From positions 1-11,248 of the forward strand of contig CAIQIY010000540.1 of the NCBI GenBank assembly GCA_903871975.1: a stretch of 11,248 nt of DNA, written 5' to 3'. A model generated the notes under the pieces. It was given only the letters and a program-made list of their open reading frames with translations, was not told the DNA's origin and made no database searches. The stretch is from an uncultured Chloroflexota bacterium. Its GTDB lineage: Bacteria > Chloroflexota > Chloroflexia > Chloroflexales > Roseiflexaceae. Position 1 is the first letter of the stretch; the number at the start of each line of letters is the position of its first letter. Made by a program: the position numbers and the translations under genes. Positions 6,369 through 11,248 of this stretch are shown here, one piece after another.

Positions 6369-7691
6369 ATGGTGATCGATCTGCTGATTCGCCAGGCGCT
6401 GGTGGTGCCGGTCGTCGGCCCGGTGCGGCCCGCGTGTGATGTGGCGATCGACGGCGGGGTGATCGTGGCGCTCGGCAGCGAGCTGCCGTTTGCGGCGCGG
6501 CGTGTGATCGATGGCCGCGAGCGTATCGTCATCCCGGGGCTGATCAACGCCCACACGCATCTGGCTCTCACGGTGTGTCGCGGGATCTCGCATGGCGAGC
6601 TGTCGGCGTTGTACGACGTGATGTGGGCGGTCGAACAGCATATCACCGCCGAGGACGTCGCCGATTTGGCGCTGCTCGGTGCGCTGGAGTGTCTGCGCGG
6701 CGGCACGACGTGCGTCAACGATCATTACTTCTTCGCCGAACAGGTCGCCCGGAGCATGGCGACGCTGGGCATACGCGCATTGGTGGGCCATACCGTGATG
6801 GCCAGCGGCGGCCCGTGGGTCGGCGATGGCGAGCTCGCCGAGGCGCTGGCGTTCGTCACGCGCTGGCGCGGCCGTGATCCGCTGGTGACGCCGACGCTGG
6901 CGCCGCATGCCGCGGATACCACCACCGGCCCGTGGTTGCAGGCGTTGTATGCTGCGGCCGAGCAGCATGATGCGCTGTTCCATATTCATGTCGCCCAGAC
7001 CGACCGCGAGGTTGCGGCGATTGCGGCGCGCAGCGGGCTGTCGCCAGTGGCGTATCTCGCGGAACTGGGAGTGCTGGGGCCACGGACGCTGGCGGTGCAC
7101 TGTACGCGCATCGATGATGCGGACCTGGCGCTGCTCTTGGCGAGTGGGTGTGTGCCGGTCTACTGCCCGACGGTGCATGGCCTGCGCGGGCGCGTGCTGC
7201 GCGCCGCCGAGTTGCGCGAGCGCGGTGCGCGGGTGGCGCTGGGCACGGATTGCGCGGCCGGCAACGATGACTACGATATGCTCGAAGAGCTGCGCCAGGC
7301 GATCGCCGGGCAGCGGATCATCCGGCGCAGCGCATCGCTGATCCAGCCGGCCGAGGCGCTGGCGTGGGCCACGCGCGACAATGCGCAGGCGCTGGGGTTG
7401 GCGGGCCAGGTGGGCGTCATCGCGCCGGGCATGCGCGCCGATCTGGTGGTGCTGCGCAGCGACACGCCCCGCATGACGCCGTGCCTCGACCCGGTGAATA
7501 CGCTGGTGATGTGCGCCGGCGAGCGCGAAGTCGAGCATGTCATCGTCGATGGCCGGATACTCATCGACGCGGGGGTAGTCACCAGCGTCGATGAGCGCGC
7601 GGTGGTGCGGCGCGGCCGCGCTGCCGCCGAGCGCGTGATCGAGCGGGCGCTACGGGCCGGTGCGTCGCTGCCCGGGCTGGCACGCAGCTGA
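6369..7691 (+). CDS. Amidohydrolase, 5'-methylthioadenosine/S-adenosylhomocysteine deaminase-like
   Basis: This 440-aa metal-dependent TIM-barrel hydrolase has metal ligands in NAHTHL (H62, H64), FHIHVAQT (H207) and LGTDCAAGNDDYDMLEEL (D293). Further active-site residues are E89 (WAVEQH), H180 (LAPHA) and H244 (VHCTRI). Layout, length and the final strand domain (GMRADLVVL) match the MtaD/SAH deaminase and s-triazine hydrolase branch, which deaminates or dechlorinates purine-like or triazine rings. One key difference is that the Glu three residues after the metal His (HxxE in known deaminases) is Gln210, so the reaction or leaving group may differ. AAAGGAG (6360-6366) lies 2 nt before ATG 6369 and 5 nt before GTG 6372; the GTG may be the true start. 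Sixty bases without recognisable features separate it from the DUF445 gene. Its stop abuts the opposite-strand stop directly. Confidence 0.82.
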   Translation: MVIDLLIRQALVVPVVGPVRPACDVAIDGGVIVALGSELPFAARRVIDGRERIVIPGLINAHTHLALTVCRGISHGELSALYDVMWAVEQHITAEDVADLALLGALECLRGGTTCVNDHYFFAEQVARSMATLGIRALVGHTVMASGGPWVGDGELAEALAFVTRWRGRDPLVTPTLAPHAADTTTGPWLQALYAAAEQHDALFHIHVAQTDREVAAIAARSGLSPVAYLAELGVLGPRTLAVHCTRIDDADLALLLASGCVPVYCPTVHGLRGRVLRAAELRERGARVALGTDCAAGNDDYDMLEELRQAIAGQRIIRRSASLIQPAEALAWATRDNAQALGLAGQVGVIAPGMRADLVVLRSDTPRMTPCLDPVNTLVMCAGEREVEHVIVDGRILIDAGVVTSVDERAVVRRGRAAAERVIERALRAGASLPGLARS

Positions 7692-8129
7692 TCACGGTGC
7701 GTCGGGTGGCGTCGGTTGCAGTGCCAGCGGGCCGGCGCGCTGCCAGTAGCGCGAGAAGCGCCGCAGATCGAGCGGCACATCGGGCGGAACGAACGGCGCC
7801 GCCGCGAGCACCTCGACGGTCAGCGCTGCCGCAAGACGCCGGCGGATCGCCGCGAAACCGGGCGACACCGAGTCGCTGGTGGCGACGCGCCGCGCGCCAT
7901 GGGCCGCCGCAAACGCAGTGACCTCGGCAGCCACGTTGCCACGCACGATCGTCACGGGCAGTTCGAGCAGGCATTCGTAGATGAAGACGATGCGCTTCAG
8001 GCTGAGACGCCGCCGCTGCAGCAATGCATCGTCCCACACGAACACCGCAGGGGCGTCGGGGTACGCACGCAGCGCCGGGCCATCGGGCGCCAGACAATCG
8101 CCATGCACCCATACGATCGTCGATGTCAT
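7692..8129 (-). CDS. Photolyase alpha/beta (N-terminal-like) domain as a separate protein
   Basis: This 145-aa protein resembles the Rossmann-like alpha/beta domain that forms the N-terminal third of photolyases and cryptochromes and often holds the antenna chromophore. It shows a first strand TIVWVHGDCL (res 4-13), PALRAYPDAPAVFVWD (18-33), LSLKRIVFIYECLLELPVTIV (42-62) and GARRVATSDSVSPGFAAIRRRL (78-99), then a short tail with FSRYWQ (125-130). It stops where the linker to the FAD domain would begin. Its start overlaps the stop of the FAD-domain gene by ATGA, so the two halves are probably made together, with the FAD half translated first. I infer a non-covalent complex; an independent role is possible. 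ATG 8129 is chosen over upstream in-frame starts for this overlap. Confidence 0.75.
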   Translation of the reverse strand: MTSTIVWVHGDCLAPDGPALRAYPDAPAVFVWDDALLQRRRLSLKRIVFIYECLLELPVTIVRGNVAAEVTAFAAAHGARRVATSDSVSPGFAAIRRRLAAALTVEVLAAAPFVPPDVPLDLRRFSRYWQRAGPLALQPTPPDAP

Positions 8130-8941
8130 CGTGGTACCTCCGGCGGCAATTGTGGGAACAACCGCTGGGCGAGCCTGGCGCGGTCGCCGGCAAAGGGGCA
8201 CTCGTTGGCGCGCGCGCAGCTGCGGCAGAAGCGCCCGCCGCTGAGGCGCTCGAGGTTCTCGCGATCAAACCAGTACGGCTTGCTGCTGAAACTGCTGGCG
8301 ACCCACTGCCACGAGAGGTTGTTGCTGGCCGGGTCGCCGTCGAGCAGGTGCTCGAGAAACCAGCGCGCACCGGCCTGCCAGCGCACGCGGCGCCAGTGAA
8401 CCAGATAGGCGGCGAGCCACAGCCGCGCGTGATTGTGGAGATACCCGGTGTCGCGCAATTGCTGGCTGAAGGCGTCCATGCATGCCAGGCCCGTGGTGCC
8501 CTGCGCTACATCGTCGGGCAATGCCACCGCATACGCCGATGCCGGCCAACCGGTCTTGAGCGGTTCGCGGTCGCGCCAGATGCCACGGCCGAGCTGCCGA
8601 TAGACCCGTTGCCAGTAGTCGCGCCAGCCGAGCTCGTTGACCAGCTTGCCGGCATCGGCGGCGCGCCGCACGGCTGCCAGCGCCGCGTCGCGCACGTCTG
8701 CCAGGCCGATGACGCCATGGCGCAGGTAGGGGCTCAGGCCGGTCACCGCGCCGTCGAGCGCATTGCGTGTCGCGGCGTAGCGCACTGGATTCAGGCGCGC
8801 CAGACGCTCGCGGGCTGCCCGCTGGCCACCCCGGATCGGGCTCACTGCCGCGTCGCGCGCGGCGGCCGCGGGGAATTGCTCGCGCAGATAGGCCACGAGA
8901 TCGTCGCGGTCGGCGAATGAACGCCGCATCGGCGTGCTCAT
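8126..8941 (-). CDS. Photolyase/cryptochrome FAD-binding domain protein with a four-Cys motif
   Basis: This 271-aa protein contains only the helical FAD-binding half of a photolyase/cryptochrome. Landmarks are LSPYLRHGVI (res 69-78), NELGWRDYWQ (102-111), TGLACMDAF (150-158), TGYLHNHARLWLAAYLVHW (165-183) and DGDPASNNLSWQWVAS (201-216). They match the flavin pocket and Trp-rich core of DNA-repair photolyases. Four cysteines stand out: C154, and C239, C242 and C248 in FCRSCARANECPF. They resemble in placement the Fe-S ligands of bacterial PhrB/CryPro-type photolyases. The antenna domain is absent here and encoded by the next gene (4-nt overlap), while a DUF2256 gene overlaps upstream (4 nt). 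Light-driven repair of pyrimidine dimers or a cryptochrome role is inferred. ATG 8941 is preferred for its G-rich upstream stretch and the ATGA overlap; M5 is an alternative. Confidence 0.85.
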   Translation of the reverse strand: MSTPMRRSFADRDDLVAYLREQFPAAAARDAAVSPIRGGQRAARERLARLNPVRYAATRNALDGAVTGLSPYLRHGVIGLADVRDAALAAVRRAADAGKLVNELGWRDYWQRVYRQLGRGIWRDREPLKTGWPASAYAVALPDDVAQGTTGLACMDAFSQQLRDTGYLHNHARLWLAAYLVHWRRVRWQAGARWFLEHLLDGDPASNNLSWQWVASSFSSKPYWFDRENLERLSGGRFCRSCARANECPFAGDRARLAQRLFPQLPPEVPR

Positions 8942-9108
8942 CGGTCGCCCCCCGTCGGGCGCCCGCCGCTCCGCGCGTAGCGTCGGCACGCATCGCTGCA
9001 ATACTTCGTCGATTCCCAGTTCCGCGCCAGGCTCTTGCGCCAGGTGAATGGCCGCCCGCAGGTGGCGCATGGCTTCTGCGGCAAATCGCGCTTGTGGACT
9101 CCGCGCAT
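8938..9108 (-). CDS. DUF2256 family small Cys-rich protein
   Basis: This 56-aa basic protein begins MRGVHKRDLPQKPCATCGRP and carries FTWRKSLARNW (res 21-31) and KYCSDACRR (35-43). C14, C17, C37 and C41 form a CxxC/CxxxC pair typical of a zinc ribbon or knuckle. This matches my memory of DUF2256, a short family often found beside photolyase/cryptochrome genes; no function is established. It is too short for common length cut-offs. Its TGA overlaps the ATG of the FAD-domain gene by 4 nt, making it the first gene of the photolyase cassette. I see no strong promoter or ribosome-binding site upstream. A role in supplying, stabilising or recruiting the photolyase is inference. Confidence 0.85.
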   Translation of the reverse strand: MRGVHKRDLPQKPCATCGRPFTWRKSLARNWESTKYCSDACRRYARSGGRPTGGDR

Positions 9109-9171
9109 CGCACTGCCTATGGCTCGCTTGATCCTGCCCGGAGGTACGCAACGCAGCCAACACCGGATGTG

Positions 9172-9186
9172 GCCCGGCAGCCGGGC
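9172..9186. repeat. Short hairpin upstream of the photolyase cassette
   Basis: GCCCGG (9172-9177) and CCGGGC (9181-9186) form a perfect 6-bp stem with a 3-nt loop. It lies in the 189-bp gap between the ATPase gene and the DUF2256 gene, with no U-tract on either side. It could be a weak terminator for the ATPase transcript or chance in GC-rich DNA. Confidence 0.25.
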
Positions 9187-9229
9187 GTTCTGTCAGGCCA
9201 GCGCCATCACCCCGCCCGCACCGCAGGCA

Positions 9230-9259
9230 CGTGGGGGGCCCGCAGCCACGGCCCCCACG
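9230..9259 (-). terminator. GC-rich hairpin after the ATPase gene
   Basis: An inverted repeat pairs 9230-9240 with 9250-9259 (CGTGGGGG...CCCCCACG plus two GC pairs, one bulged G) around a 9-nt loop, about 40 nt past the ATPase stop. It is stable but lacks a U-tract. It is the best candidate for ending the ATPase transcript before the photolyase cassette. The rest of the gap (9109-9297) shows no recognisable promoter. Confidence 0.4.
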
Positions 9260-9297
9260 GCGGTCGCGCGGCCCGGCGCTCCGGCCCACGCCGCACC

Positions 9298-11248
9298 TCA
9301 CGCCAGCCGCGTCCTGATGAGCCGCACGCAATCACGCAGCGAGAGGCTGGCCGCCCGCGCGGCGAGCTGCGCGCTGTGTGCGGCGCCGAGGCGCAGCTGC
9401 AACGCCCGCAGCATCGTCTCGGCCTGATACCGAACCTGCGGCACGGCGCCACGCGCGGCGACACCCCACAACACGGCGGCATCGGCATCGTTGCCGACGT
9501 GCCATTCGTAGTTGGCTGCGCTCGCGAACGCGATCGGCCATGGATCTTCCTCGAGATCGAGCTGCGCCAGGCCCGTCAGCACGGCCCGGCGCGCAGCATC
9601 ATAGGCGCCGTGGCGCGCGAGCGCATCGACGAGCATCGCGCGCAGGTGCCAGGTCCGTTCCGGCGCACCGCAGCGCTGGTCAAGCTCCAGGCCTTCCTCG
9701 AGCATCGCAATCGTACCGGTGAAATCGTGTGATTCCTGCAGCCGGAGCACGGCAGTGCGCTCAATGGTCATCAGCAGGCTCCCGGGGTCCCCCAGTGCCC
9801 GCGCATGCAGCAGCGCATCATCGAGCAACGCCAGGGCGCGCGCACGATCGCCACGGACCGATGCGACGGTCGCCAGCTCGTTGAGCAGGGCCACGGTGCC
9901 GAGCTCATCATCGAGTTCGCGCAGCCTGTTCAGCGCGACCCGCAGCGCGGCTGTTGCCTCGTCGAAGGATCCGCGCGCCAGCGCCAGCTGGCCGAGCATG
10001 CGGTGGACCCATGCGTCGGTCGTCGCATGCAACCGCCGACGGTGCGCCGCATCAAGCACGATGGGGCGCAGCAATGCCTCGGCGCCCGCATGATCGCCGC
10101 GCTCGCGGCGTTGCAGCGCCTCGATCGCGATCACCTGGGCGCGCAGATCGTCCGACGCATCGTCGGGCAACGCCAGGCACGCCAGCCGACGGTACTCGCG
10201 CGCGCTGTCGTCATCACCGACATGGCTGGCCAGCCGTGCCGCCAGGACCGCCAGGCGTGCCGCCCGCGCCCGGCCAGCCTCGTCGAGCATGCTGGCCGCC
10301 GCCGCAGCGCCGAGCATTGCGCTGACGGCGTCGCACCAGCCATTGCCGAGTGCAACCACAATGAGCGGCGCAGCAGTCGCGTCGATCCAGTGCCAGGCGC
10401 TCGTCTCGTGGGCCCAACGCCATGCAGCGGCCAGATCGCCGAACGCTGGCGCCAGCTGGCGCGCATGCCAGCGGCTGGCAGCGTTCGGCGTGCGGAGTGC
10501 ATGCGCAAGCAATTCGCCCAACATGCGTGCCGCATACGCAGCCTGGGCGCTGTGCAGTCGCGTCGCGTCGCGCGCCAGATGCTCGACCACAGCATGGCGG
10601 ATGGCGGGGTGCAGCTGCAGGCGTTGGTTGACCAGCAGCTCGTGGATCAGGCCACGCCGAATCAATGCGTGCAGCACCCGGGTGGCATCACCGGCTGTGA
10701 GGCTTGAGCCAACGCCCGGGTATGCGGCGATCTGCAGCGCAGCATGGGCATCGAATGCACCCCGGAACATCGCCAGCAGCCCCAGCATCTGTTGTTCGGC
10801 TGCATCGAGCCGCTGCCACACGCATGCCACCAATGGGGTACTCCAGCGCGGGCGGTCGGCACGATCATCGGGCGCGCTGGCCTGCAGCATCGCGCTGAGG
10901 GCTGGCAGATCGGCGGGCTCCAGCGACGCAGCGGCCAGCTCGATCGCCAGCGGAATACCACCCAGCACGCTGCACCATGCCTGCACCTCGCGCGGCGCGA
11001 GCCGGCGCATCGCGACATTGGCACAGGCGGCGAACCGCTGCGAGGCCCGGTCGCTGTCCAACCCGGCACATTCGATCACCGCCTCGGCGCGCAGGCCGAT
11101 GCGCTGCTCGGTCGCGACGACGATCGCCAACCGTGGGGCGCGTTCGAGCAACCATACCAACAACGGGCCGATCTCGGCCCGGCGACTCAGCCGATCGATC
11201 ACCAGCAGGCCATCGTGCCGCGTCAGCGCGCGTGCGAGCTGAACCGAC
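9298..11248 (-). CDS. NB-ARC/AfsR-like ATPase with C-terminal helical repeats, N-terminus missing (right edge)
   Basis: The frame is open to the right edge, so this is the last 649 residues of a larger protein. It enters at a Walker-B-like strand GLLVIDRLS, followed by GPLLVWLLERAPRLAIVVATEQRIGL. GGIPLAIELAAAS (codons near 10962-10924) matches the GLPL motif of NB-ARC/STAND ATPases of the AfsR/LuxR-like kind. A winged-helix-like stretch comes next, then TPR-like helical repeats (for example RRERGDHAGAEALL, LALARGSFDEATAAL and SVRGDRARALALLDDALLHA), which usually bind partners. The P-loop and any N-terminal effector or DNA-binding domain lie outside the window. There is no C-terminal LuxR helix-turn-helix; the protein ends at VRLIRTRLA. 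In the segment where relatives read TSR, this one reads ATEQR, so nucleotide sensing may be altered. It is probably a signalling or regulatory STAND protein of unknown trigger. Confidence 0.75.
   Translation of the reverse strand, partial: SVQLARALTRHDGLLVIDRLSRRAEIGPLLVWLLERAPRLAIVVATEQRIGLRAEAVIECAGLDSDRASQRFAACANVAMRRLAPREVQAWCSVLGGIPLAIELAAASLEPADLPALSAMLQASAPDDRADRPRWSTPLVACVWQRLDAAEQQMLGLLAMFRGAFDAHAALQIAAYPGVGSSLTAGDATRVLHALIRRGLIHELLVNQRLQLHPAIRHAVVEHLARDATRLHSAQAAYAARMLGELLAHALRTPNAASRWHARQLAPAFGDLAAAWRWAHETSAWHWIDATAAPLIVVALGNGWCDAVSAMLGAAAAASMLDEAGRARAARLAVLAARLASHVGDDDSAREYRRLACLALPDDASDDLRAQVIAIEALQRRERGDHAGAEALLRPIVLDAAHRRRLHATTDAWVHRMLGQLALARGSFDEATAALRVALNRLRELDDELGTVALLNELATVASVRGDRARALALLDDALLHARALGDPGSLLMTIERTAVLRLQESHDFTGTIAMLEEGLELDQRCGAPERTWHLRAMLVDALARHGAYDAARRAVLTGLAQLDLEEDPWPIAFASAANYEWHVGNDADAAVLWGVAARGAVPQVRYQAETMLRALQLRLGAAHSAQLAARAASLSLRDCVRLIRTRLA

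Noticed and set aside
4854..7538. An 894-codon open frame on the minus strand across the PLP, DUF445 and amidohydrolase genes
   Set aside because: It is antisense to three genes with clear family motifs, shows no recognisable domain and is rich in Arg/His/Gln. This is what GC-rich third positions produce in the mirror frame.
9109..9331. N-terminal extension of the FAD-domain photolyase frame to 9331
   Set aside because: The extension would overlap the DUF2256 gene and the end of the ATPase gene. Photolyase homology begins just after ATG 8941, where the ATGA overlap sits.
9378..10707. Plus-strand open frames inside the ATPase gene (for example 9805-10707)
   Set aside because: They are antisense to a frame that is open for 649 codons with NB-ARC and TPR-like motifs, and they show no domain themselves.

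Overview
The window is about 11.2 kb of GC-rich bacterial chromosome carrying core housekeeping genes. The short-form primary sigma factor, the scpA neighbourhood, the T-box leader and the overall protein style suggest Chloroflexota (perhaps a Chloroflexales/Roseiflexus-like filamentous bacterium). That placement is an inference from memory of related proteins and is not proven. I see no rRNA, tRNA, CRISPR array, insertion sequence or phage gene.

Layout. (1) Positions 1-117, minus strand: a near-consensus promoter and the 5' half of what looks like a T-box leader, reading off the left edge, so an aminoacyl-tRNA synthetase or amino-acid gene is expected outside the window. (2) 214-1023, minus: pyrF, followed by two tandem hairpins. 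(3) 1024-1366: a divergent control region with a promoter for pyrF, an extended -10 promoter for the sigma gene, and an 18-bp perfect inverted repeat just upstream of the latter. (4) 1367-3784, plus: primary sigma factor, HD-domain protein and scpA, all overlapping. (5) 3821-6308, plus: a class-V aminotransferase-fold PLP enzyme of the 'cysteine desulfurase-like' type, overlapping a DUF445 membrane protein; then 6369-7691, an MTA/SAH-deaminase-like amidohydrolase. (6) 7692-9108, minus: a three-gene cassette whose members overlap by ATGA, in the order DUF2256 zinc-ribbon-like protein (56 aa), FAD-binding photolyase domain, photolyase alpha/beta domain. (7) 9298 to the right edge, minus: the C-terminal 649 residues of an NB-ARC/AfsR-like ATPase with helical repeats.

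How they fit together. Block 4 joins transcription initiation, a putative HD phosphohydrolase and chromosome condensation in one translationally coupled transcript. Block 6 is the most unusual part. A photolyase/cryptochrome appears split into two polypeptides encoded in the reverse of the usual domain order. A small Cys-rich protein precedes it, and four cysteines in the FAD subunit resemble the ligands of the iron-sulfur bacterial photolyases. The plus-strand operon and the photolyase cassette converge with no intergenic base between their stop codons.
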